Origin: an uncultured Cellulosilyticum sp.
Lineage (GTDB): Bacteria; Bacillota; Clostridia; Lachnospirales; Cellulosilyticaceae
Length of the DNA: 64,000 nt
Assembly (NCBI GenBank): GCA_934725855.1
Contig: CAKVCL010000001.1
Location: 62,001-126,000 of the forward strand
Direction of reading: 5' to 3'
Position 1 is the stretch's first letter. Each line of letters begins with the position of its first letter. The notes beneath the pieces are model-generated. The model was not told the DNA's origin, did not search any database, and was given only the letters and a program-made list of their open reading frames with translations. Both the position numbers and the translations under genes were made by a program. Shown in pieces: positions 36,818 to 45,509 of the stretch.

Positions 36818-38278
36818 TTAATATGAAGCTAGGTTTTCCAAAAGTTGTAAAACATATTCATAAACTCTTTGAGTCGATGAAATACTTAATCTTTCTTCTG
36901 GTGAATGAATAAATTGTAAATCAGGTCCAATAGAAAGCATATCAATTCCTGGACATTTTTCTGCAATAAAGCCGCACTCTAGACCTGCATGAATCGCCGT
37001 AACGGTTGGTTTTTTACCATACATTTTTTCATAAAGGCTAACTGCCAGTTCACGAATACGTGAGTCAGGATTATATTGCCATGCTGGATAATTTCCTTTT
37101 ACTTCAAAGTTCATGCCATAAGTGCTGGCTAAAGTTTTTAATTTGACAAGGATTTCTTCTTTTCGTGAGGCCACAGAACTTCTAACCGCACTTGCAAAAC
37201 GAATGCAATCTTTCTCCATCTGAACAATACCTAGGTTTAATGAAGTTTCTACAAGTCCTTCCATATGATGTGCAAATCCCATAACGCCATTAGGTACCGT
37301 AAGTAAATAAGAAATGACTTTATCACAAGCTGTATGGTCTATTGCCATGCCCTCATATACTGCTGGCTCACAAGTCACTTTAATGTCTGGGTCTTGCACA
37401 CTGTATTCAGCTGAAAATGTTTTTTCCATCTCTTTTACAATATCCATCACTTTTGAAGTTATCGCCAAAGGGATTGCCAGCCATACATCACATTCTCTCG
37501 TAATGACATTGTCTTTGGTGCCCCCCTCAATATTAAGAATTTGTAACGGACAGACCCCTTTGATGGCTTCAAGAACTCTTCCCATTAATAAATGCGCATT
37601 TGCACGTTCATGATGAATTTCTGAACCAGAGTGACCACCTTTTAAGCCACTTACCTTAATTTTATAAATTTCTGCTGCCTCGCTAATGGACTCTCTCTCA
37701 TAAGTCAAGGTAGAATAGGCCTTTGCTCCCCCTGCACAGCTTACAATGAATTCACCCTCTGTTTCATTATCAATATTGATTAATACTTTCCCTTGTAAAT
37801 ATTCAGGGTGCATATTGCTTACTCCTGTCATCCCACGCTCTTCATCGGTTGTCATGAAGCATTCTAAGGCAGGATGCTTGATTTCGTTGTCTGCTAAAAT
37901 AGCCATCTGCATCGCAATGGCAATACCATCATCTCCGCCAAGTGTTGTGCCATTTGCACGAAGCCAGTCTCCTTCAACAATCAGTTCTAAACCATCCTTT
38001 TCAAAATCATGGATCGTTTCTTTATTCTTTTCACAAACCATATCCATATGACCTTGAATAATAACGTTTGGTAAATGTTCATAACCTGGAGTAGCTGGCT
38101 TTTTAATGTAAATGTTATAAGCACTGTCTTGATGAACTTCTAAACCAAGACTATTTGCAAATTGAACCATATAGTCACTAATGGCTTTTTCATTACCTGA
38201 CCCTCTTGGAATATTACTAATCTCCTCAAAATACTCAAATACCTTCTTTGGTTGTAAATTTTTTAACACATCTGACAT
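36818..38278 (-). CDS. pepD: aminoacyl-histidine dipeptidase (M20 family)
   Basis: A 486-residue zinc dipeptidase. The metal motifs are V-I-I-Q-G-H-M-D-M-V (near 75-84), G-G-D-D-G-I-A, and the catalytic pair T-T-D-E-E-R-G-M-T-G. Length and motifs are those of PepD (Xaa-His dipeptidase), which splits dipeptides such as carnosine. It is cytoplasmic. It is probably cotranscribed with the AI-2E-type gene and separated from the PFL gene by a terminator. Confidence 0.94.
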   Translation of the reverse strand: MSDVLKNLQPKKVFEYFEEISNIPRGSGNEKAISDYMVQFANSLGLEVHQDSAYNIYIKKPATPGYEHLPNVIIQGHMDMVCEKNKETIHDFEKDGLELIVEGDWLRANGTTLGGDDGIAIAMQMAILADNEIKHPALECFMTTDEERGMTGVSNMHPEYLQGKVLINIDNETEGEFIVSCAGGAKAYSTLTYERESISEAAEIYKIKVSGLKGGHSGSEIHHERANAHLLMGRVLEAIKGVCPLQILNIEGGTKDNVITRECDVWLAIPLAITSKVMDIVKEMEKTFSAEYSVQDPDIKVTCEPAVYEGMAIDHTACDKVISYLLTVPNGVMGFAHHMEGLVETSLNLGIVQMEKDCIRFASAVRSSVASRKEEILVKLKTLASTYGMNFEVKGNYPAWQYNPDSRIRELAVSLYEKMYGKKPTVTAIHAGLECGFIAEKCPGIDMLSIGPDLQFIHSPEERLSISSTQRVYEYVLQLLENLASY

Positions 38279-38314
38279 AAGTATTAATCTCCTTTTTTCT
38301 TACCTAACAAATAA

Positions 38315-38372
38315 AGGGGGAGTATTCATGTTGTTGATTTTTACTAATCTCTAATGAATACAGTCCCCCATT
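38315..38372 (-). terminator. terminator after the UPF0210 gene
   Basis: GGGGG and GTATTCAT on one arm pair with ATGAATAC and CCCCC on the other around a long loop; TTTATTT follows on the minus strand. It lies between the UPF0210 gene and pepD. Confidence 0.65.
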
Positions 38373-38384
38373 TTGTTTCATTAA

Positions 38385-39743
38385 CTAATTTTTAAAACTA
38401 TGAATTGGTGCTGGGATTCTTCCACCTCTGTTTATAAAGGCATCACATTGATAACCACTCACTGGCATAATTGGTGCACGACCAAATAAGCCACCAAAAT
38501 CAACACTTTCCCCAACTTTTTTACCAATAGCAGGAATCACACGTACAGCAGTTGTTTTGGCATTAATCATTCCAATGGCCATCTCATCTGCAATCATACC
38601 AGAAATCGTTGCAGCACTTGTATCTCCTGGAATAGCAATCATATCTAAACCGACTGAGCAAACACAGGTCATGGCTTCAAGCTTTTCAAGTGTGAGTGCA
38701 CCTTGTTCGGCTGCACGAATCATCGCATGGTCTTCACTCACTGGAATAAATGCACCACTTAATCCCCCAACACATGAAGAAGCCATTACCCCACCTTTTT
38801 TAACAGAATCATTTAAAATCGCTAGGGCAGCTGTTGTACCGGGTGCGCCTGCACATTCTAGACCCATTTCCTCAAAAATTTCAGCAATACTATCGCCTAC
38901 AGCTGGTGTTGGGGCTAATGATAAATCAATAATTCCAAAAGGTACACCTAGCATAGAAGAAGCTTCTCTTGCTACCATTTGTCCTGTTCTTGTGATTTTA
39001 AAAGCAGTACGCTTAACTTGCTCACATAATGTTTCGAAATCAGCCCCTCTTACCTCTTCAAGTGCTTTTTTAACCACACCAGGACCACTGACTCCTACAT
39101 TAACGACCACATCTTTTTCCCCTACACCATGGAAAGCACCTGCCATAAATGGGTTATCTTCTGGTGCATTACAAAATACAACAAACTTAATGCATCCCAT
39201 ACTGCCACGGTCTGCCGTACGCTGCGCGGTTAATTTTATAATTTCTCCAATGCGTTTGACAGCATCCATATTAATCCCTGTACGTGTAGAACCTACATTC
39301 ACAGAAGAGCAGACATTTTTTGTAATATCTAAAGCTTCTGGAATAGATTCTATAAGCACATTATCTGCATTTGAACACCCTTTATGCACCAGTGCAGAAA
39401 AACCACCAATTAAATTGACCCCAACAGCTTGTGCTGCACGATCCATTGCCTGCGCGATTGGCACATAAGAATTTGCATGAGTTGCACCTGCTACTAGGGC
39501 AATCGGTGTAACTGAAATACGTTTGTTAACAATTGGAATCCCATATTTTTTTGAGATGGTTTCACCTGTTTGAACAAGATGTTCTGCCTTCTTAGTAATT
39601 TTATCATAAATTTTATCACACAGTCTATTCATATCTTCACAAGCACAGTCTAAAAGATTAATCCCCATTGTAATCGTACGAATGTCTAAATTCTCTTCTC
39701 TAATCATCTTATTGGTTTCTTGTACTTCATATCTTGAAATCAT
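38385..39743 (-). CDS. UPF0210/PFL family protein (DUF711)
   Basis: A 452-residue protein of the UPF0210 family, distantly related to glycyl-radical enzymes but without the Gly-radical loop. Family stretches include [14 protein letters not shown] [10 protein letters not shown] near residue 76 and A-P-G-T-T-A-A-L-A. No function is established. It is always encoded next to a small ACT-domain protein (UPF0237), as here 49 bases upstream, so the ACT protein may report ligand levels to it. Confidence 0.93.
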   Translation of the reverse strand: MISRYEVQETNKMIREENLDIRTITMGINLLDCACEDMNRLCDKIYDKITKKAEHLVQTGETISKKYGIPIVNKRISVTPIALVAGATHANSYVPIAQAMDRAAQAVGVNLIGGFSALVHKGCSNADNVLIESIPEALDITKNVCSSVNVGSTRTGINMDAVKRIGEIIKLTAQRTADRGSMGCIKFVVFCNAPEDNPFMAGAFHGVGEKDVVVNVGVSGPGVVKKALEEVRGADFETLCEQVKRTAFKITRTGQMVAREASSMLGVPFGIIDLSLAPTPAVGDSIAEIFEEMGLECAGAPGTTAALAILNDSVKKGGVMASSCVGGLSGAFIPVSEDHAMIRAAEQGALTLEKLEAMTCVCSVGLDMIAIPGDTSAATISGMIADEMAIGMINAKTTAVRVIPAIGKKVGESVDFGGLFGRAPIMPVSGYQCDAFINRGGRIPAPIHSFKN

Positions 39744-39792
39744 GTTTTGTTATCCCCTTTATCTCATCCCATAGGTTAAGTATGTAAAGCTA

Positions 39793-40062
39793 TTATATTC
39801 TATGCATGCCATCAAATATATCTTGGTGTTGAAGACGAATATCAACCCCAATTTCTTGACCCAGTTTAGCAATACGTTCAACCACCTCTACAAATTCACT
39901 TTTTGCCTCTTTAATATCCACAATCATCATCATATTAAAGTATCCTTGTACAATCGTTTGAGAAATATCTAGAATATTGATATTTTCTTCACTTAAAAAT
40001 GTACACACCTTTGCAATAATCCCTACTTTGTCTTTTCCTACTACTGTAATAATGCCCTTCAT
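39793..40062 (-). CDS. ACT domain protein (UPF0237)
   Basis: An 89-residue protein that is almost entirely one ACT domain (residues about 3-75, with G-K-D-K-V-G-I-I-A-K-V). I take the ATG at 40062, 9 bases after GAGGAGG; the longer frame lacks spacing. It is the usual partner of UPF0210. The ligand is unknown; ACT domains often bind amino acids. Confidence 0.92.
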   Translation of the reverse strand: MKGIITVVGKDKVGIIAKVCTFLSEENINILDISQTIVQGYFNMMMIVDIKEAKSEFVEVVERIAKLGQEIGVDIRLQHQDIFDGMHRI

Positions 40063-40080
40063 CTCTATCTTCCTCCTCAT

Positions 40081-42183
40081 TTATTTTTTCCAATAAATCT
40101 CTAATACATCTCCATCTTGTAAGATGTCAGTTAATGCAGCTGCTTCTCCATTTCTAATAAGCTGCACAGTTCCTTGGGGTTTTGACAAATCAAAATCAAT
40201 ATAATCAAAGATACTTGCAAAAATATAATTTGACGCTTTCTTTGGGAGCCCAACCGTTTGATTATTAGCGATCACATAAATTTTTTCCTCTTGACTTTCT
40301 TTTTGAGGCGCCACTACTCCCTCTTTGCCTTCTGATAAATCTCTGACTAATTGCTCGGAGACTTGAAAGTCATCTAGTAACTGGGGTTCTGTCTGGACTT
40401 TTGTCCTCATTTCCTTTTCAGATGGTTCATCCTCTATGGCACTCATTGGTTTTGGTGCTGAAATAATATCTACTAAAAATGTATCCCCATCTTTTAAAAC
40501 ATAATCTGGTTCAAGTGGTTCAAAATCTTTTGTAATACATTTATTAGACATAGAAATTTCTAACTGTGCTAATAAATCACCTAATGTTGATACTGAAATC
40601 ATTTCAATCTCATCATTCGGCATTACTTTATAAGTTCTACTGACTACTTTGCCATTTGCTTTCACTAAAGGCAAGGTATACATTTGGTCTTCTAGCTTAA
40701 TCCGTTTGTCAATACTTGCTAAATCGCCTACCGTAATCTCAGGTGAAATACCATTAACTGCCAGTTTAACTCGCAAAATATCTCCATCTTGAATGTGTTC
40801 TTGAATCGATGCCTCTTTTCCATTTAATAAAATCGTAGCAGGCACACCATTTTCTCCCTTTATACGTTGGCGTTCTCCATTAAGCTTAAACATTAACGTA
40901 TTACCTTTCTTAGGGAAAATCGAACTATGCTCAATGCCTACTGCGACAATTGCATCTAATATGGTTAATTTTTTAGCATTTAAAAGTTGCACTTTTTGAC
41001 CATTAACCGTTACAAAGGTGAATTGACTAAATCGATCTTGCACCATCGTTTTACAAATTCCAAGTGGGGTAATCATTTGCGGACTATCTAGCATCCCAAT
41101 TTCATCTCTAAACTTCACAAGATGCTTAGTGCTTCTCAGTGCCACACGTTCTGGCGCTAACCCTAACTGCTTAGCTAAGCGGTTGGTCACTTCCAACATT
41201 TGGCTTCCACCACCCACACAAAATACTGCATTAGGTGCCGTATCCCCATTAAGCCTTAGAATACGCTCCGCAATTTGGCAAGTCATGGTCTCAATTACAG
41301 GACCAATGACCTCATCCAATTCTGCTTTAGAAATGGTATGCTCTAAACCAATGATATCTACAAAATCAATTTGTTCTTTCTCGGTAGCTTGTTTTTTAAT
41401 AGATTCCGCTGTATTAAAATCTACCAAATATTGATGAATAATGGCTTCTGAAACTTCATCACCTGCATTTGGAATCATCCCATAAGCCACCACACTGCCT
41501 TCTTTGGTAATCGCAATATCTGAGGTTCCTGCTCCAATATCAACTAATGCTAGATTAAGAAGTCTAATTTGTTCTGGAATAACTGCATTAATTGCTGCAA
41601 TAGGCTCTAGTGTTAAATGACTTACTGTCAGTTCTGCCCGTTCTGTCACAGCGTATAAACTATCAATGACTTCCTTTGGTAAAAAGGTCGCAATAATTCT
41701 TGCTTTAATCTGATGCCCCTTATGTCCTTCTAGATTTGCCATAATATAGTCTTCTAAATAGTATTGAACGACTGAATAAGCCACACAGTAATAATCTGCT
41801 TCACCTGAAATCTCTTTTTGTTTTAATTTGGCTTTTTCAACACCTTCTAATTCCAAGTGATGAATATCAGCAAGCGTAATCTCATGAACTTCATCAAAGT
41901 TCTGTACAACCTCTGTAAGTTGAGTGCTTAATGAGCGTCCTGCAGCCGCAATGGCCACTTCACTAAAAACCATATCAAGCCTTTTCTCAAGTGCCATTTT
42001 GACTTCGTATACAACACGTGCAACTTTTTGAATATCATGAATTTGACCATCCAACATGGCTCTTTCCTCATGTTCTTTACATTCATAATCCACTAAGACA
42101 AATTCATCACCATCTTTATACCCTACAACACCAATAACTGTACGTGTCCCAATATCTAATCCAAAACACAATGTTTCTTTCAT
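40081..42183 (-). CDS. large FtsA/Hsp70-like actin-fold ATPase with beta-grasp-like C-terminal half
   Basis: A protein of 700 residues, much longer than FtsA (about 420). Residues 1-390 have the actin fold: phosphate 1 G-L-D-I-G-T-R-T, phosphate 2 L-V-D-I-G-A-G-T-S-D and adenosine motif C-V-G-G-G-S. The rest contains three segments ending in the same turn, I-Q-D-G-D-I-L (near 466), L-K-D-G-D-T-F-L (near 565) and L-Q-D-G-D-V-L-E-I (the C-terminus), which read like ubiquitin/ThiS-type beta-grasp domains. The FtsA C-terminal membrane helix is absent. I take the ATG at 42183; a GTG 4 codons upstream is possible. It lies 12 bases after the GalT-like gene and 18 before the ACT gene. Clostridial homologues are often labelled cell division protein, but the role is unknown. 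Confidence 0.82.
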   Translation of the reverse strand: MKETLCFGLDIGTRTVIGVVGYKDGDEFVLVDYECKEHEERAMLDGQIHDIQKVARVVYEVKMALEKRLDMVFSEVAIAAAGRSLSTQLTEVVQNFDEVHEITLADIHHLELEGVEKAKLKQKEISGEADYYCVAYSVVQYYLEDYIMANLEGHKGHQIKARIIATFLPKEVIDSLYAVTERAELTVSHLTLEPIAAINAVIPEQIRLLNLALVDIGAGTSDIAITKEGSVVAYGMIPNAGDEVSEAIIHQYLVDFNTAESIKKQATEKEQIDFVDIIGLEHTISKAELDEVIGPVIETMTCQIAERILRLNGDTAPNAVFCVGGGSQMLEVTNRLAKQLGLAPERVALRSTKHLVKFRDEIGMLDSPQMITPLGICKTMVQDRFSQFTFVTVNGQKVQLLNAKKLTILDAIVAVGIEHSSIFPKKGNTLMFKLNGERQRIKGENGVPATILLNGKEASIQEHIQDGDILRVKLAVNGISPEITVGDLASIDKRIKLEDQMYTLPLVKANGKVVSRTYKVMPNDEIEMISVSTLGDLLAQLEISMSNKCITKDFEPLEPDYVLKDGDTFLVDIISAPKPMSAIEDEPSEKEMRTKVQTEPQLLDDFQVSEQLVRDLSEGKEGVVAPQKESQEEKIYVIANNQTVGLPKKASNYIFASIFDYIDFDLSKPQGTVQLIRNGEAAALTDILQDGDVLEIYWKK

Positions 42184-42195
42184 ATACGCTTCCAC

Positions 42196-43095
42196 TTACT
42201 TATACATCCCCTTTAACTCTTTCTTCATCTGACTAGCATATGCCTCAGGTGACATAGAAAGAATATGGCACCCTGTTGCTATCTCAAATCCAGCAATATG
42301 TCCAATCCGCATCATAAGCTGTACATAAAAATGATACGGTTTCTCACCATTTAACATGCCGCTCATCATACATATATTAAAATCATACGCTGGATGAATC
42401 TGATGATAAACTTTAAGCAAACACTTTAACAGCTTCCCTAACTCTTTTATTTCATCTAACGAAAGTTCACCATAATGCTGATGATGTACTTTAGGAATAA
42501 GCCACACCTCATAAGGAAATCGCATAACTGGTGGAACCCATACTTCAAATAAGTCCGTTTCCCATATTATATGTCCTTCCTCCTGGTGCGCCTTTTGACA
42601 TAAATAGCAAGGTCTTTTGACATAGTTTTCATATTGTTGCATCATCGTCCCTGGTATAGCTTCAAGCGCCATAATCTGCCAGTGTGAATGACTAATACTT
42701 GCACCTGCTTCTTCTCCAAAGTTCTTAAACACTTGAATCATTTGGATATTCTTGTTTGCCATCAATGCTTTCCATCTCTTTTGAATACCTTCTAATAACA
42801 TTTGCCAATGGAAAAATGTAAAATCTTTAGGGTGCTCACAATGCCTTCCTGTATCAATGACCACATCATGAACTCCCCTTGCCCCCGTCATAGAAGTAAT
42901 GGGATAACGATTTGAAACAATGCGTAGCATTAACTCATCATTTTGCCAACTTTCGTCAATAATTCTCTCTAAGTATTGCTTATTGGCTAAGCAAAAGGGA
43001 CATGTCTTAAGCTCAGATTCATTTATAAATGGTCTTTTATCACGCTTTGGTGCGACTATAGAAGACTGCCTGAATAACTTCTCAAATACACCCAT
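42196..43095 (-). CDS. GalT-like HIT-superfamily nucleotidylyltransferase (DUF4931-like)
   Basis: A 299-residue protein with the galactose-1-phosphate uridylyltransferase core: F-K-N-F-G-E-E-A-G-A-S-I near 123-134 and the catalytic H-S-H-W-Q at residues 136-140. Two CxxC pairs (32/35 and 163/166) could bind zinc. It lacks the sequence traits of true GalT and fits the DUF4931-type relatives. Substrate unknown. It begins the transcription unit that continues with the FtsA-like gene. Confidence 0.85.
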   Translation of the reverse strand: MGVFEKLFRQSSIVAPKRDKRPFINESELKTCPFCLANKQYLERIIDESWQNDELMLRIVSNRYPITSMTGARGVHDVVIDTGRHCEHPKDFTFFHWQMLLEGIQKRWKALMANKNIQMIQVFKNFGEEAGASISHSHWQIMALEAIPGTMMQQYENYVKRPCYLCQKAHQEEGHIIWETDLFEVWVPPVMRFPYEVWLIPKVHHQHYGELSLDEIKELGKLLKCLLKVYHQIHPAYDFNICMMSGMLNGEKPYHFYVQLMMRIGHIAGFEIATGCHILSMSPEAYASQMKKELKGMYK

Positions 43096-43167
43096 CTCTT
43101 TTTATCCCTTCGCCTTTCTTTTTTACTATTTTACACTATTCCATAATAAATGAAAAGTAATAATATG

Positions 43168-43212
43168 TATAAAAATAAAAGACAAGGCATAACCTTGTCT
43201 TTTATTTTTATA
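43168..43212 (-). terminator. terminator of the polA-coaE-SBP unit
   Basis: AAAAATAAAAGACAAGG / CCTTGTCTTTTATTTTT is a nearly perfect 17-bp stem with a 5-base loop that overlaps the last codon of the binding-protein gene. Confidence 0.85.
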
Positions 43213-44872
43213 CAATTGTCCATTCTTCTACATTAGCAAAGATATTGAATGGTGTGGCTTTAATGTTATCTCCAATCTTCTTTTTCATCATTAAAACGGA
43301 CTTTTTAAAGTATAAACTGATATAAGGGGATACTTCAGAAAAATAATCTTGCAGTGCATAATATGCATCCACTATTTTTCCTTCTGGTGCCAAAAATGCT
43401 TGTTGCAACAATTCATCCATTTTGGCATCTTGAAAACTAATATAGTTTTCTCCACCAATAATACTAGATGAGCGAAAAGCAAAACTTAAATCAATAGCAG
43501 GTGATAATTGCCATCCGCCTAAAAACGCATCAAATTGTTTGTTCACTAAACATTGATGATACGTTTCCTTATCGACTTCTTGAATCTTCATCTCAATGCC
43601 AATGTCTGCATACATTTTCTGCATTTCTTTAGCCACATTGAGACGATCGGTATTCTCTTTATTCACCATTAATATAAAAGAAAAAGGAACACCTTGTTTC
43701 GTCATGAGCCCACTCACAGGATCCTGCTCATAACCTGCTTCCGCCAATAGATAACGCGCCTTTTCCTTATCATATGCCTTAATTTCTAAATTTTTATTAT
43801 ATAAATAAGAACTTGGGCTAATAGGCGTATCGGTAATCATCGCATGCTCTAAATAATAAAGTCTTACAATCTCTTCACGATTTAAAGCATAAATAAGCGC
43901 CTGACGTACCGCTTCACTTTGAAAAATAGAACGATTAAAATTCACTCCCATAAACTCGTAAATTGGGGCAACCATTTCGTACGGTTGTTTTGATTCATTA
44001 TTCGTATATTTTCCCCATTCTGTTTCTGATGTATACACCATATCAATCAAACCTTGCTTAAATGAATATAGCCCACTCACCTCATCTGGAATCAGTTTGA
44101 TTTGAATACGATCAATTTTAGGTTTTCCTTTAAAATAGGCATCATTAGCTTTTAAATAAATCGCATCTAATGTCTTCATATTTTCATAAATATAAGGACC
44201 ACAGCCTACAGGCAGAATGCTCATAGAATCACTGTTTTCCACATCATAAATATGTTTAGGAATAACAGGGAAAAATAAAGTTTGCAACACCCCACTAAAA
44301 GCCTGCCTATAAACAATTTTAAAAGTTGTATCATCTATTTTTTCTATCGTTTGGATATTTTCAGCTGCTTGTTTATAGGAGCAATCTGGAATTTTTTGAA
44401 TTTGTTTTAATGTAAAAATCACATCATCACTTGTTACACGTTCCCCATCATGCCACATTAAACCTGATTTTAAGGTTATAGTAACAGCTGTCTGGGTGTC
44501 ATTCACAATCCAAGAGTCTGCTAGATTACTACTGATAGTACCATCCTGCTCAATATTAACCAGTGGGCTAAAAATAAGATAAAGCGCTTGCTGTACATTC
44601 GCCTCTGTATTATAAAGCGGATTGAGTGTCTTCGTTTTATTCATTGCAATAATGAGTCCATTTGAATTTTGCCCAGATGATCCATTCTCTTCTCCGGATA
44701 GATTGTCATCATCGGTTTCACCATTTATGTCTTCAGTCATGCCATCTTGTTGCATCTCATTTTGTTTTTCATCATTTCCTAATCCATTAATGGTATTGGT
44801 ATTCCATAAGCCACAACCTGTTACACTAAGCATTAACAAGCTTAGCAGCATCAGCTTCATAAGCTTTCTCAT
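43208..44872 (-). CDS. family 5 (oligopeptide/dipeptide) substrate-binding lipoprotein
   Basis: A 554-residue extracytoplasmic protein. The signal peptide ends at L-S-V-T-G-C with lipobox Cys20. A Ser/Gly/Asp-rich linker follows (residues 25-70), then the SBP_bac_5 fold with W-H-D-G-E-R-V-T-S-D-D-V near 145. Such proteins deliver peptides or other solutes to an ABC transporter, yet no permease or ATPase gene is nearby. Its start overlaps the coaE stop as ATGA, so the two are translated together. Confidence 0.9.
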   Translation of the reverse strand: MRKLMKLMLLSLLMLSVTGCGLWNTNTINGLGNDEKQNEMQQDGMTEDINGETDDDNLSGEENGSSGQNSNGLIIAMNKTKTLNPLYNTEANVQQALYLIFSPLVNIEQDGTISSNLADSWIVNDTQTAVTITLKSGLMWHDGERVTSDDVIFTLKQIQKIPDCSYKQAAENIQTIEKIDDTTFKIVYRQAFSGVLQTLFFPVIPKHIYDVENSDSMSILPVGCGPYIYENMKTLDAIYLKANDAYFKGKPKIDRIQIKLIPDEVSGLYSFKQGLIDMVYTSETEWGKYTNNESKQPYEMVAPIYEFMGVNFNRSIFQSEAVRQALIYALNREEIVRLYYLEHAMITDTPISPSSYLYNKNLEIKAYDKEKARYLLAEAGYEQDPVSGLMTKQGVPFSFILMVNKENTDRLNVAKEMQKMYADIGIEMKIQEVDKETYHQCLVNKQFDAFLGGWQLSPAIDLSFAFRSSSIIGGENYISFQDAKMDELLQQAFLAPEGKIVDAYYALQDYFSEVSPYISLYFKKSVLMMKKKIGDNIKATPFNIFANVEEWTIV

Positions 44873-45498
44873 TGATTTTCCTCCTCACCCCTTTGGCAGT
44901 TGCCCTCTATCTCTTCTAAAATACAACGAATTTGTTTTTTAGTATCTTCTAAAGAAATACTATTATCAATCACATAATCTGCGGCTGCTTTTAGTTCTTC
45001 CCATTCTTTTTGTGCTTTAAAACGTTTTATAATTTGCGCTTCACTTAATTCTTCTCTTTGCATCACACGTTTAACACGTACATCAGGCGCTGCATAGACA
45101 GCAATCACTAAATCCGTTAAATCAACTAAACCACTTTCTAGTAGCAAAGCGGCTTCTAAAATAATATGACGCTGCGGCATTGTACGTTTTGATACTTCAA
45201 TCTTCTGGATAACGCTTTTCATAATGAGAGGATGAGTAATTTCATTTAATGTTCTAACCTTTTGTTCATCTCCAAATACAACTTGCCCTAACTTCTTACG
45301 GACAATCTCTCCTGATGCGTCCAATATGTCATGGCCAAATGCTTCTAATATGGGTACATAAGCCGGCTGACCTTTTCGCAAAATCTCATGACCAATTAAA
45401 TCTGCTGAAATCGATGAAATAGGTTCTATTTCATTAAGTAGTGCCACAACTGTAGATTTGCCAGCACCCATCCCCCCAACAATTCCTATTACTTTCAT
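44869..45498 (-). CDS. coaE: dephospho-CoA kinase
   Basis: A 209-residue P-loop kinase that phosphorylates dephospho-CoA in the last step of coenzyme A synthesis. Walker A G-G-M-G-A-G-K-S-T is at residues 8-16, and the lid region R-V-x-x-R-x-Q-x-E has the form R-V-M-Q-R-E. It lies 11 bases after polA, the common polA-coaE order, and overlaps the next gene by 4 bases. Confidence 0.96.
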   Translation of the reverse strand: MKVIGIVGGMGAGKSTVVALLNEIEPISSISADLIGHEILRKGQPAYVPILEAFGHDILDASGEIVRKKLGQVVFGDEQKVRTLNEITHPLIMKSVIQKIEVSKRTMPQRHIILEAALLLESGLVDLTDLVIAVYAAPDVRVKRVMQREELSEAQIIKRFKAQKEWEELKAAADYVIDNSISLEDTKKQIRCILEEIEGNCQRGEEENQ

Positions 45499-45509
45499 TT
45501 TTTATACTC

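Noticed and set aside
38557..39468. 303-codon open frame on the plus strand
   Set aside because: It lies wholly opposite the UPF0210 gene, is rich in Ser/Ile/Pro as expected from reading the complement of a coding strand, and has no ribosome site.
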